Positions 25,299 to 34,426 are shown, counted from the first letter of the stretch. The stretch is 64,000 nt of DNA from JBOFOR01 sp051659545 (GCF_051659545.1 NZ_JBOFOR010000289.1:1-64000); one strand, 5' to 3'. Numbers and translations: made by a program. Notes: a model not told the origin generated them from the letters alone.

Positions 25299-26651
25299 TT
25301 AAGCAGAAATCTGATTAAGATCTTCACTGCACATAGAACTCAACTCTTTTTTTCTCTTATTTAGTATTAAACTAGCTATTACGAATATTATTAATTCAGA
25401 TACAAAAGTAGCCAACCATATACCTTTACCACCAAATAAAACAATCATAACAACTAAAGTTAGTGATATAATAACAAGCCCTCTACCTAAAGCAATAATA
25501 CTTGCAAAGAAAGATTTCCCTGTTGATACACAAAAACCAGATACTATTATATTATATCCAACTATTAAAAATGCAAAAGAAGAGATTCTAAGAGTTAAAA
25601 CTGTATATCTAAATAAATCTAGATTAGATTTATCTATAAACATACTAGTAATAGCCTCTGAAAAAATTATAACTACGAAGAAACCTATTATTGAAGCTTT
25701 TTTAATAGTACTTAAGCTTATTTTTAATAAATTAAGAACTGATTTGTAGTCTCCTTTTCCATAATAAAAACTACATATTGGTTGTAAACCTTGAGAAACC
25801 CCCATCATAGTAGATATTACAAGAGTATTAATATAGCAGACTACACTATAACTAACTAATGCATCTTCTCCTATAAATCTTAAAATACATTGGTTAAATA
25901 ACAAAACAATAATACCTAAGCTAGCCTCAGTTGTACAATCAGGTAAACCGATGCTTACTACACGCCCTATAAAACTAAAATCAAATTTAAATTTGCAAAA
26001 TCTTAGCTTTCCTTTTCTCTTTAAAAAATGAATCAAGAAAAATGATATTGAAAATACTCTAGCTATTCCAGTAGCAAGAGCAGCTCCTTCTACACCCCAG
26101 TTTAATTTAATAACAAATATATAATCAAGAACTATATTAGTTATAGCAGAGATGACAACACCAATAGTTGAAAGGTGAGGGTAGCCATCACATTTAATAA
26201 GTAGCTCTAGACTATATGAAATTAGGTAACATGGTATAAATAGAATGATAATTCCTAAGTAACCTTTTACATAAGAGAAAGTAGATTCAGTACCCCCTAA
26301 AAATAAGCATAGCTTATCCAAGTTTAATAAAGAAACTACAATCATTACAATAGATATTAATACTAAAACTACAGTATTTAATGAAAAATATTCGCTAGCT
26401 TTTTTAGTATCACCTTTGCCAAGAGTAATAGAAACTATTGTAGATGCTCCTGTAGAAAAAAGAACTGATAATGCAAATAAAGTGTTAATAAAAGGCATAG
26501 ATATATTTATTGCAGCTAAGGCTTCACTACCCACACCCCTACTAACAAAAGCTCCATCTACCATAGAGTATAAAGAAAATACCCACATTGAAGCTACTGA
26601 AGGTATTACATATTGTTTAAATAATGATTTTAAATCTTTTGAATTTTCCAT
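25299..26651 (-). CDS. MATE-family multidrug efflux pump, 450 aa
   Basis: Twelve membrane segments in two homologous halves. The first helix region YSMVDGAFVSRGVGSEALAA and the equivalent in the second half are typical of the DinF/NorM-type MATE family (Na+ or H+ antiport). The start at 26651 follows GGAGG (CCTCC on the plus strand at 26657-26661). It is divergent from a MerR regulator, and its promoter has the MerR-type 19-bp spacer with a dyad, so it is probably drug-induced. Confidence 0.9.
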   Translation of the reverse strand: MENSKDLKSLFKQYVIPSVASMWVFSLYSMVDGAFVSRGVGSEALAAINISMPFINTLFALSVLFSTGASTIVSITLGKGDTKKASEYFSLNTVVLVLISIVMIVVSLLNLDKLCLFLGGTESTFSYVKGYLGIIILFIPCYLISYSLELLIKCDGYPHLSTIGVVISAITNIVLDYIFVIKLNWGVEGAALATGIARVFSISFFLIHFLKRKGKLRFCKFKFDFSFIGRVVSIGLPDCTTEASLGIIVLLFNQCILRFIGEDALVSYSVVCYINTLVISTMMGVSQGLQPICSFYYGKGDYKSVLNLLKISLSTIKKASIIGFFVVIIFSEAITSMFIDKSNLDLFRYTVLTLRISSFAFLIVGYNIIVSGFCVSTGKSFFASIIALGRGLVIISLTLVVMIVLFGGKGIWLATFVSELIIFVIASLILNKRKKELSSMCSEDLNQISA

Positions 26652-26677
26652 TGATAACCTCCTATCCCATAAAGTAG

Positions 26678-26708
26678 AATATAAACTAGAGTATAATACT
26701 CAAGTCAA
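26678..26708 (-). promoter_or_regulatory. MerR-type promoter/operator of the MATE gene
   Basis: On the reverse strand TTGACT (26703-26708), a 19-base spacer, then TATATT (26678-26683). The spacer holds GAGTAT-T-ATACTC, extended to ACT/AGT at both ends (26685-26705). A long spacer with a centred dyad is the hallmark of promoters activated by MerR/BmrR proteins through DNA untwisting. Confidence 0.82.
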
Positions 26709-26751
26709 CAACTTTAACAATATTATTATAATAAGCAAATGAGGTCAACTT

Positions 26752-27576
26752 ATGAAAAGAAAATATTATAAAACAGGAGAACTTTCGAAAATATATAAAA
26801 TAGGTAGAGATTCCTTAAAATATTATGAGAAATTAGGACTTTTAAATCCTACTAGAGATAAAAATACTTATAGAATGTACACTATCAAGGATATATGTAA
26901 TTTAAGCCTTATAAAAGAGCTTAGAAGTTTAGATTTTTCAATGCAAAGAATAAAAGAATACCTAAAAAATAGAAATATAGAAACAACTAAAAAAATGTTA
27001 AAAGAAGAATTGAGCTTAATAGAGCAAAAGTTAGAAGAATTATTAACGCATAAGGATAGTATTAATCAAAGATTAAAATCAATAAATAACGCAATAGATA
27101 ATACTAATGTTAATAGAATAGAGCTTATCTATATCAACAAGAGAAAGGCTATTGCGAGAAAAACAAATGGAGAATTTACTGAAAATGTTGATTATTTAAT
27201 ACAAAGGCTAAATGAAAACCTAGAAGAAAATTTTTACATTTTAGGAAATAGTAACTTTGGAGGAGTATTTGATTCAAAAAGTATTGATAGAGGAGTGTAT
27301 AATAACTATAAATCAATACTATGTTTTATAGAAGATGACTCGGTAAGATCTAATTTTATTTTAGATGAGGGGTATTATGTAACGTATACATATAGAGGTG
27401 ATTATAAGCAATCTTCTAGAGTACTCCCTATGATGTATAAATTTATCAAAGCTAATAATTATGTAGTGCTTGGAGATCCAATAGAAATATATAAAATAGA
27501 TATATATGAAACTGATACAGAAGATGAGTATGTTACTCAAGTTCAAATTCCAGTAAAGCTATTAATGGATTGTTAG
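26752..27576 (+). CDS. MerR/BmrR-type regulator with effector-binding domain, 274 aa
   Basis: Start ATG 26752 follows GAGGTCAACTT. The winged HTH (YYKTGELSKIYKIGRDSLKYYEKLGLL... region) and coiled-coil are followed by a C-terminal GyrI-like ligand-binding domain of about 150 residues (IYINKRKAIARKTNGEF onward), as in BmrR and BltR. The divergent MATE pump with a 19-bp-spacer promoter is the expected target. The ligand is probably a lipophilic or cationic drug, by family. Confidence 0.88.
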   Translation: MKRKYYKTGELSKIYKIGRDSLKYYEKLGLLNPTRDKNTYRMYTIKDICNLSLIKELRSLDFSMQRIKEYLKNRNIETTKKMLKEELSLIEQKLEELLTHKDSINQRLKSINNAIDNTNVNRIELIYINKRKAIARKTNGEFTENVDYLIQRLNENLEENFYILGNSNFGGVFDSKSIDRGVYNNYKSILCFIEDDSVRSNFILDEGYYVTYTYRGDYKQSSRVLPMMYKFIKANNYVVLGDPIEIYKIDIYETDTEDEYVTQVQIPVKLLMDC

Positions 27577-27655
27577 TTCTAGAGATTTTAACTCTACGGT
27601 TCGTTTATTGAATAATATATCGAGATGGTTTAAATTATTAATAGAGGTGATGCCA

Positions 27656-28240
27656 ATGGATTGTAGTAAGATAGGTAGTTTAATATATAAATTAAGAAAA
27701 GAAAAAAACATGACACAAAAGCAAGTTGCAGATGCCATGAATATAAGTGATAAAACAATAAGTAAATGGGAAAGAGGATTAGGGTGTCCTGATATTTCTT
27801 TACTCCCTAAATTGGCAGAAATACTTGAAATAAGTGTTGATGGAATTTTATCTGGAGAAATAAATTTAAACGAATCAGTAGGAGGCAATATGAATAAATT
27901 AAAGTTTTATGTGTGTCCACAATGTAATAATTTGATGACTGCAACAGGAGAGGCAACTATTTCATGTTGCGGTAAAGTAATAGAAGCATTAAGTGCTAAA
28001 AAAGCTGAAGATGAACATCTACTTGATATAGAGCCTGTAGAAGATGAGTTATTTGTAACTACTAAACATGAAATGAAAAAAGAACATTATATATCTTTTA
28101 TAGCTTATGTTAGGGGAGATAGAGCTCTTATAGTAAAGCAATATCCTGAATGGGATATGCAATTTAGATTCCATAAACAAGGGCGTGGAAGATTGTATTT
28201 CTATTGTACAAATGATGGACTATATTATCAAACTATATAA
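27656..28240 (+). CDS. XRE-family HTH fused to desulforedoxin and superoxide-reductase-like domains, 194 aa
   Basis: ATG 27656 follows AGAGGTG (ATG 27650 also possible). Residues 1-65 are a Cro/CI-type HTH. Residues 84-112 carry C87, C90, C104 and C105 in the CxxC...CC pattern of a desulforedoxin iron centre. Residues 118-192 match the neelaredoxin/desulfoferrodoxin centre II, with H121, H138 (KHEM), H144 (EHYI) and C184. The last iron ligand His, three residues after the Cys, is Asp187. The layout suggests a redox or superoxide-sensing regulator rather than an enzyme; this is inference. Its target is unknown. Confidence 0.8.
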   Translation: MDCSKIGSLIYKLRKEKNMTQKQVADAMNISDKTISKWERGLGCPDISLLPKLAEILEISVDGILSGEINLNESVGGNMNKLKFYVCPQCNNLMTATGEATISCCGKVIEALSAKKAEDEHLLDIEPVEDELFVTTKHEMKKEHYISFIAYVRGDRALIVKQYPEWDMQFRFHKQGRGRLYFYCTNDGLYYQTI

Positions 28241-28242
28241 AG

Positions 28243-28271
28243 ACTTGAGGGAAATTGAATTTCCCTCAAGT
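28243..28271. terminator. Hairpin between convergent HTH fusion gene and hsmA
   Basis: ACTTGAGGGAAA and TTTCCCTCAAGT form a perfect 12-bp stem with a 5-base loop. No long T-run on either side. Confidence 0.7.
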
Positions 28272-28317
28272 ACTAAGTCCTATTAAACTCAAATAGTAAG
28301 TTCTATATAATATAGAA

Positions 28318-28716
28318 TTATCCCATCATTCCTATAACCATACCTATAAAGTAAGGAACAAGCCATATTGTCCAAACTACTATACTAAATTTATGGAAGA
28401 ATCTTTTCTTTTCTTCATCACCTTTTGCTAAAACATAAGTTGCCCAACCTGCATGGAATAACATAAGCACTATTGCAAGGAATCCTGTAATACCATGTAG
28501 ATTTTGAGTAAACGCAGATGTTGCAATTCCAGCAGAAGCTTTAGCTATTTGCCCCATTGTTAAAGTTCCTAATGTATCACAAACTAATCCACACCAGAAT
28601 ATTATAACGTGTTTTTTGTTTAAAGTATTAGATCTTCTTTCACCAAATACACCTACAGTGTAAAGTAGAAGAGCTGAAGTAATAAATACTATTGCTATTA
28701 TTAATTTTGAATCCAT
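28318..28716 (-). CDS. hsmA: HsmA-like heme-associated membrane protein (TIGR03987 type), 132 aa
   Basis: The start at 28716 (MDSKLIIAIVFITS) is chosen for the AAGGAGTG site. Four hydrophobic segments are spread over 132 residues, with conserved histidines (QNLHGITGFLAIVLMLFHAG and FFHKFSIVVW) suited to heme ligation. It matches the HsmA pattern. In C. difficile HsmA sequesters heme in the membrane and protects against oxidative stress. It is translated right after its MarR regulator, in the same order as hsmRA. Confidence 0.78.
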   Translation of the reverse strand: MDSKLIIAIVFITSALLLYTVGVFGERRSNTLNKKHVIIFWCGLVCDTLGTLTMGQIAKASAGIATSAFTQNLHGITGFLAIVLMLFHAGWATYVLAKGDEEKKRFFHKFSIVVWTIWLVPYFIGMVIGMMG

Positions 28717-28721
28717 AATAA

Positions 28722-29153
28722 TCACTCCTTAATTTTAGATAATATATTTCTTAAACTTGAGACTAAATCATTTAATTCTTCGTCTGTACAATTTTCAAAG
28801 ATGCCATCAAAACTATGTTGGATTTTCTCTCTAAAATTGAAAGTAAATGCCATACCTTTTTTAGTGAATCTTAGGTAAGTATTTCTTTTGTCGTCTTCTT
28901 TTTTAAATTTTTCAACAAAGTCATTTTGTTCAAGCCTAGTTACAATTCCTGATACAGTACCTTTAGCTAAAGACATTTGTTCACATAAATCAGAGATAGT
29001 AAGTTCTTTATTATGTGCAATTAGTTTAATGACAATGATTTGTTGATGTGTTAATCCATTTTCTTTGAAGCTATCTTCAATGGAATACATTGTCTTTGAG
29101 TAAAGCTCTTTTAATAGCATTGCAATTCTAAATGTATCACAATTTATACTCAT
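28722..29153 (-). CDS. hsmR: MarR-family regulator, HsmR-like, 143 aa
   Basis: The start at 29153 (MSINCDTFRIAML) is preceded by GGAGGTGATGCT; the longer frame to 29225 would run through the promoter. The winged HTH (LTISDLCEQMSLAKGTVSGIV) and wing (EDDKRNTYLRFTKKG) are MarR-type. It is followed at a 5-base gap by hsmA. Two operator copies overlap its promoter. In C. difficile HsmR is relieved by heme; the same is inferred here. Confidence 0.82.
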   Translation of the reverse strand: MSINCDTFRIAMLLKELYSKTMYSIEDSFKENGLTHQQIIVIKLIAHNKELTISDLCEQMSLAKGTVSGIVTRLEQNDFVEKFKKEDDKRNTYLRFTKKGMAFTFNFREKIQHSFDGIFENCTDEELNDLVSSLRNILSKIKE

Positions 29154-29169
29154 AGCATCACCTCCAAAA

Positions 29170-29215
29170 TAGTTCCTATGCAAACTAATATAGTTCATTG
29201 CGCGACTAAAGTCAA
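29170..29215 (-). promoter_or_regulatory. hsmRA promoter with two phased operators
   Basis: Reverse-strand TTGACT (29210-29215), a 17-base spacer, TATATT (29187-29192). Two copies of TAGTT-N8-AACTA-type sites lie at 29170-29188 and 29191-29209, 21 bp apart (two helical turns), covering the -10 and spacer. Confidence 0.78.
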
Positions 29216-29368
29216 TAGTTTTCATGCGAACTTTTTTACATTAATGCTTCATTAGTTGCTTTATAAAGTTATTTACTTAAGTTAATGATATAGTTTAATA
29301 TAAATAAGAGGAAAACACAAAAAAGTGATAAATTTATTTGTAATATATTTGTCAGATATGGGGGAAGT

Positions 29369-31783
29369 ATGGAAAATATATTAGAAACAATAGATAATTA
29401 TATAATTATATTAGATAAAAAATATAACATAAAATTTTGCAACAAGAGAATATTATTCAAACTTGGATACCAGTCAGAAGAATTAAAAAATATTAATATT
29501 AAAAATATATTCTTTAATAAAAATAAAAGTATAAATATTGATATAGACAATATTACTAAAAATAAAAAATTAAATATTAGTTTAGAATTATTATCCAAAT
29601 GTAGAGAAAAAATATCTGTATATAGTGAAGTAATAATAGATACTTTTAAAGGAGAAGAATCTATTATTATAGTATCTAAAGATATTTGTGAAAAATCATA
29701 TAAAAGAGAAGAATTAGAAAAAATCCTAGAAAGTATACTACTTAATTGTTGGTTAAAAAATATGGATGGAGAGTATGTATATGTAAATGAGTCTTATGCA
29801 AAGGAACTAGGAGATAATAGATTAAATATACTTGGTAAAAAAACGGGAGACTATTGGGATAATAAGCAGTGCAGTGAATTTACTGATATGGACAGAGAAG
29901 TTATTGAAAGTAGAAAGTATCAGTTAACAGAAAATTATTCAAAACAAGATGATTCAGAATTATGGGTGGAGATATACAAGGCACCCATTATTAATGAAAA
30001 TAACGAAGTAGAATATATTGTTGGATTTACAAAAGATATAACACTACAAAAAAAATTAGAGAATGAAATGTATATTAATGCTAAGAAAATAAACAATTTA
30101 AATAATATACTTATGAAAAATAATACAAACAATAGTATGTATGATCTATTGAACAATATAACTGAAAATATATTAAATCATTTTGAGTGTGATGGTGTTT
30201 CTCTTTTATTGGTCAATAGAGAAAACTCATATATAGATATAAATATAAATAGTGGTTTAGAAAATAAGTATAAACTAGATGAGAGATTACTTAAAATTAA
30301 GGTAGAAGAACTTGACAACCTAAATAATCATGACTATGTAAATAATATCATAAATATTAATGATATAGATGATGAAGTACTAAAAAATCATATGCAAAAA
30401 AATTCTATCGAGAACATGGGTGTTTATAATATGAAATTTAATAATGAAACTATTGGATTTTTAGTACTTAAATTCTTGAAAAATAATACTGTGAAATTTA
30501 ATAAAATAGATTATCTAAAGACTGTATCTGAAAACTTAGCTACTATGATTAAGAGCCATACTTTGTCTAAAGAGATGCAAGAAGAGTTTGAAAAGCGTAA
30601 ACAAATAGAAAGTGAGCTGGAGCTTTTATTAGATATATCTGTAGATCTTATATCCAGAGGAAATATAAATGGAGAAATAAAATATATAAATAGCAATTGG
30701 CACAAAGCTTTGGGATGGACTGAATCGGAGCTATTATCTATGAATATACTAGACATAATCCATTCAGAATTTAAGAAAGAGTATAAAGAAATCATTAAAG
30801 GATTAAGAGAAGACACTGGATATTTAGTGAGTAAACTTATTTGTAAAGATGGAAGTTATAAATGGGTAGAGCTTAATTATAAAATCTTAAGAAATGAAGA
30901 AAAGTTTATAATTACAGCAAAAGATCTTAGTGAACAAAGAAAGCAAGAAGAAGAAAAGAAAATTTTAGAAAAAGCTATTCAAATGGAAAGTTTAAAGAAT
31001 GAATTTTTTGCAAACATATCTCATGAATTTAGAACTCCGCTTAATATAATACTAGGTACTATGCAACTTATGCAGAAAAATGTTGAAAATAAGAAAATAA
31101 CTTGGGATGAAAGTTTAAATTTAGAATCTCATATAAACTACATAAAGCAAAACTCGTATCGGTTATTAAGGTTAGTTAATAACTTAATAGATATTACGAG
31201 TATTGAATCGGGATATTATCAGTTACAATTAGGAAATTACAATATAGTAGATATAGTAGAAAATATTACTTTATCCGTAGCTCAATACACTAGGGAACAA
31301 GGCATAAATTTAATATTTGATACTAATTGCGAAGAAAAAATAATTGCATGTGACCCTGAAAAGATAGAAAGAGTAGTACTAAATTTACTATCTAACGCAA
31401 CAAAATATACTGATGCTAATGGATGTATCTATGTGGATTTACAAATAGATGATGAAATTGTAAAAGTATCTGTAAAGGATAATGGAGTTGGAATATCTAA
31501 GGATAAATTAGATGTAATATTTGATAGATTTAAAAAAATAGATAACAGTTTAAATAGAAAATGTGAAGGTAGTGGAATTGGGCTATCTTTAGTAAAATCT
31601 TTAGTAGAACTTCAAAATGGAAGTATATATGTAGATAGCGAATTAGGGGTAGGTACAGAGTTTATTTTTGAATTACCAGTAAGAATTATCGATGATACTT
31701 CGCAAATTACATTAAATAGAGAAATTTCTAAGAGTGATCAAATAGAAAAGTGTAATATAGAATTTTCTGATATATATTCATAA
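29369..31783 (+). CDS. Multi-PAS/GAF sensor histidine kinase, 804 aa
   Basis: Start ATG 29369 follows ATGGGGGAAGT. No membrane helix is evident, so it is cytosolic. Domains in rough order are PAS (1-110), PAS/PAC (115-225, WLKNMDGEYVYVNESY and PIINENNEVEYIVGFTKDIT), GAF-like (250-400) and PAS (425-525, GEIKYINSNWHKALGWTESELL). HisKA (550-630, H in FANISHEFRTPLNIILG) and HATPase (660-790, KDNGVGISKDKLDVIFDRF, GSGIGLSLVKSL) complete it. No response regulator is adjacent. Orphan kinases of this kind in clostridia often feed Spo0A, but that is only a suggestion here. Confidence 0.87.
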   Translation: MENILETIDNYIIILDKKYNIKFCNKRILFKLGYQSEELKNINIKNIFFNKNKSINIDIDNITKNKKLNISLELLSKCREKISVYSEVIIDTFKGEESIIIVSKDICEKSYKREELEKILESILLNCWLKNMDGEYVYVNESYAKELGDNRLNILGKKTGDYWDNKQCSEFTDMDREVIESRKYQLTENYSKQDDSELWVEIYKAPIINENNEVEYIVGFTKDITLQKKLENEMYINAKKINNLNNILMKNNTNNSMYDLLNNITENILNHFECDGVSLLLVNRENSYIDININSGLENKYKLDERLLKIKVEELDNLNNHDYVNNIININDIDDEVLKNHMQKNSIENMGVYNMKFNNETIGFLVLKFLKNNTVKFNKIDYLKTVSENLATMIKSHTLSKEMQEEFEKRKQIESELELLLDISVDLISRGNINGEIKYINSNWHKALGWTESELLSMNILDIIHSEFKKEYKEIIKGLREDTGYLVSKLICKDGSYKWVELNYKILRNEEKFIITAKDLSEQRKQEEEKKILEKAIQMESLKNEFFANISHEFRTPLNIILGTMQLMQKNVENKKITWDESLNLESHINYIKQNSYRLLRLVNNLIDITSIESGYYQLQLGNYNIVDIVENITLSVAQYTREQGINLIFDTNCEEKIIACDPEKIERVVLNLLSNATKYTDANGCIYVDLQIDDEIVKVSVKDNGVGISKDKLDVIFDRFKKIDNSLNRKCEGSGIGLSLVKSLVELQNGSIYVDSELGVGTEFIFELPVRIIDDTSQITLNREISKSDQIEKCNIEFSDIYS

Positions 31784-31792
31784 AGAATTTAA

Positions 31793-31840
31793 AAATGCTA
31801 ATGCATAATCAAAATAGGTATTGATTATGCATTAGCATTT
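31793..31840 (+). terminator. 20-bp perfect hairpin after the PAS kinase
   Basis: AAATGCTAATGCATAATCAA (31793-31812) pairs exactly with 31821-31840 around an 8-base loop. There is no T-run after it, but the right arm ends in TTT. It is likely the terminator or 3'-end stabiliser. Confidence 0.7.
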
Positions 31841-31902
31841 TAGCATTATATGGAAGAAGAAATAGGTTAAATATAAAAAAACACGTAAAATGCCGAAAAA
31901 TG

Positions 31903-31930
31903 TTGAAAAATAATTCAGAAATGATATAAT
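31903..31930 (+). promoter_or_regulatory. Promoter of the amidohydrolase/BMP transporter operon
   Basis: TTGAAA (31903-31908), 16-base spacer, TATAAT (31925-31930), about 60 bases upstream of ATG 31992. Confidence 0.75.
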
Positions 31931-31942
31931 TAGTATGTTACT

Positions 31943-31976
31943 CGAACTAAAAATACAGTATAAAATTTAACGTTCG
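31943..31976 (+). promoter_or_regulatory. PurR-like operator (CGAAC-N24-GTTCG)
   Basis: CGAAC (31943-31947) and GTTCG (31972-31976) are inverted with 24 bases between, just downstream of the predicted transcription start. Paired PurBoxes of the B. subtilis/Lactococcus PurR type have this central CGAA/TTCG with similar separation. It suggests the operon answers to purine status; the regulator gene is not in the window. Confidence 0.6.
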
Positions 31977-31991
31977 ATATAGAGGTGTATT

Positions 31992-33308
31992 ATGAATAAT
32001 AAAGTTTTAAATACAATAGAAGAAATAAAAAATGAAATGATTAATTTAAGTGAAGATATTTTCAAAAACCCTGAACTTGGTTTCAAGGAATATGAAACTA
32101 ATAAATTAATATGTGAAGTTTTAGAGAAATACAATATATCTTATCAATCAGATATAGCGATAACAGGAATAAAATCAACATTAGATTCAAAAAAAGATGG
32201 ACCACATATTGCATTAGTATGTGAGCTAGATTCAGTACCAAGTACAGAACACAAGTATCTAGGCAAAAAAGATAATTGTGCTCATTCATGTGGTCATTAT
32301 GCACAAATAGGTGTGATGTTAGGTACATTTGTAGCTTTAAAAGAATCTAATATTATAGAAAATATTAGCGGTAAAGTATCTTTTATAGCTACACCAGCAG
32401 AAGAGTATTGTGATTTTGATTATCGTGAGGAGTTAGTAAAAGAAAATAAACTTTCTTACATATCTGGAAAACAAGAGATGGTAAAATTAAATGCGTTTAA
32501 TGATATAGATTTAGTAATATCATGTCATTCAATGCCTCCTACAGATAGGTATTATTCAGAAGTCAATTCTAGCTTAAATGGATTTTTAGGAAAGAAAATT
32601 ACTTTTAGAGGAGTTTCAGCACATGCTGGTCTTAATCCATGTGATGGTGTAAATGCATTAAATGCAGCAAATGTTGCTTTAAGTGCAATAGCTTATTTAA
32701 GAGAAACTTTCAAAGAAGAAGATGCCATTAGAGTTCATCATGTAATAAGTGAAGGTGGAACTAGTGTAAATAGTATACCAGATAAAGTAGTTATAGATAT
32801 GTATATAAGGGCAAAAACATTAGATGCTATCATGGATGTTAATGCAAAAATAGATAAAGCCTTTAGAGGTGGAGCTTTAGCAATTGGAGCTGAAGTAGAA
32901 ATAACTAACACTGGAGGATACTTACCACTTACACAAGACAAATATCTTACAGAAATAATCAAAGAAAATATGCTTAAGTTTATGGATGAAGATAAAATTC
33001 TTAAAGACTGTCATTCTTTTGCAAGTGGTGACATCGGAGATTTATCTTATGTACTACCTACTGTTCAAATTGGTATATCAGGATTTGCAGGAAGAATTCA
33101 TGGTAATGATTTTAGAACAGAAAATGAAAGCTTAGCTTATGAATTACCGATTAAATACTTTACAGAAACAGTAATAGATTTATTACAAGACGACTGTAAA
33201 AAAGCAAAAAATATAGTATCAAACTATAAGAGAAATCTTACCTTTGATGATTATATAAATTTATTAAACAACATAAACAAAACTAATACGTATAAAGTGG
33301 AGGACTAA
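31992..33308 (+). CDS. M20-family amidohydrolase/peptidase, 438 aa
   Basis: Start ATG 31992 follows AGAGGTGT. M20D hallmarks are the metal-binding region ELDSVPS then CAHSCGHYAQIGVMLGT, the catalytic Glu pair ATPAEEY, and the dimerisation domain with GVSAHAGLNPCDGVNALNAA. Relatives hydrolyse amide bonds of N-acyl amino acids, aminobenzoyl-glutamate or ureido compounds. It heads an operon whose next four genes make a BMP/ABC nucleoside-type importer. An imported purine-like or conjugated substrate is therefore plausible but not shown. Confidence 0.85.
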   Translation: MNNKVLNTIEEIKNEMINLSEDIFKNPELGFKEYETNKLICEVLEKYNISYQSDIAITGIKSTLDSKKDGPHIALVCELDSVPSTEHKYLGKKDNCAHSCGHYAQIGVMLGTFVALKESNIIENISGKVSFIATPAEEYCDFDYREELVKENKLSYISGKQEMVKLNAFNDIDLVISCHSMPPTDRYYSEVNSSLNGFLGKKITFRGVSAHAGLNPCDGVNALNAANVALSAIAYLRETFKEEDAIRVHHVISEGGTSVNSIPDKVVIDMYIRAKTLDAIMDVNAKIDKAFRGGALAIGAEVEITNTGGYLPLTQDKYLTEIIKENMLKFMDEDKILKDCHSFASGDIGDLSYVLPTVQIGISGFAGRIHGNDFRTENESLAYELPIKYFTETVIDLLQDDCKKAKNIVSNYKRNLTFDDYINLLNNINKTNTYKVED

Positions 33309-33310
33309 TT

Positions 33311-34426
33311 ATGTTTAAGAAGAAAATAATGGCGACTCTTTTAGCAATGGGTCTAAGTGCAAGTGTTTTAGTAGGATGTGCTTCAGGTTCAGAGGAATCT
33401 AAAGGTGCAGACGGTGATAAAGTAAGTGTTAAATTATTAGTTACAGGAGCATTAGGAGATAAAGGATTCAATGATTCAGCTAATGAAGGTATAAAGAAGA
33501 TAGAAGAAAAATTCGGAGATAAAGTAGACGTTGAAGTTGTAGAAATGGGATTTGACCAAACTAAGTTTGAGCCATCTTTAACAGATGCTTCAGAATCGGA
33601 TGCAGATATAATAATAACTGGTGGTTGGGACATGAAAGAACATGTTGAAAACACAGCAGAAACTTATAAAGAGAAAAAATATATAGTATACGATACAGAT
33701 GTAAACTATGATGAATATGATTTAGACAATGTATACTCAATGACATATAAGCAAAATGAAGCAGGATTCTTAGCTGGTGCTTTAGCAGCTTTAGTAACAA
33801 GTAGTGATATGGAACTTGCTAATGAAGAAAAAGTTATAGGATTTGTTGGAGCGAGAGATACTTCGGCAGTTATAAATGATTCATTAGTAGGGTATATAGA
33901 AGGTGCTAAGTTTATAGATAAAGATGTTAAAGTAGAAGTATCTTATGTTGGATCATTTACAGATACTGCAAAAGCTAAAGAATTAACATTAGCTCAATAC
34001 TCAAAGGGAGCAGATGTAGTATTTACAGCTGCTGGACCAGCATCTGCAGGTTCTGTTGAAGCAGCAAGAGATTCTAAAAAGTATGTTATAGGTGTAGATA
34101 GTGACCAAGCATTAGCTTACGAAGGTAAAGAAGAACAAAAGTATATAATATCTTCTGCACTTAAAAATATAGATACATCTTTAGTTGAAGCAATGGATAA
34201 ATACTTAAATGATACATTAGAATTTAATACTCATGATGTATTAGGTATAAAAGAAGGTCAAGTAGGACTTGCTGAAAATGATATATACACTTCTACAGTA
34301 AGTGAAGATATAAGAAATAAAGTAAATGAAGTTTCGGAAGAGTTAAAGACAGGTAAAGTAAAAGTAACAACAGCATTAGGTATGGATGAAGCTAAATTAA
34401 AAGAAATAATAAAAAAAGCAAAATAA
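33311..34426 (+). CDS. BMP-family substrate-binding lipoprotein, 371 aa
   Basis: Start ATG 33311 follows GGAGGACTAATT, 2 bases after the previous stop. A signal peptide (KKKIMATLLAMGLSASVLVGC) ends in the lipobox LVGC, with Cys22 as the lipid anchor. The mature protein has the BMP/PnrA fold motifs GALGDKGFNDSANEGIKK and VFTAAGPASAGSVEAA. Family members bind purine nucleosides (PnrA, BmpA) for ABC import. It is part of a complete binding protein-ATPase-permease-permease set. Confidence 0.92.
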   Translation: MFKKKIMATLLAMGLSASVLVGCASGSEESKGADGDKVSVKLLVTGALGDKGFNDSANEGIKKIEEKFGDKVDVEVVEMGFDQTKFEPSLTDASESDADIIITGGWDMKEHVENTAETYKEKKYIVYDTDVNYDEYDLDNVYSMTYKQNEAGFLAGALAALVTSSDMELANEEKVIGFVGARDTSAVINDSLVGYIEGAKFIDKDVKVEVSYVGSFTDTAKAKELTLAQYSKGADVVFTAAGPASAGSVEAARDSKKYVIGVDSDQALAYEGKEEQKYIISSALKNIDTSLVEAMDKYLNDTLEFNTHDVLGIKEGQVGLAENDIYTSTVSEDIRNKVNEVSEELKTGKVKVTTALGMDEAKLKEIIKKAK

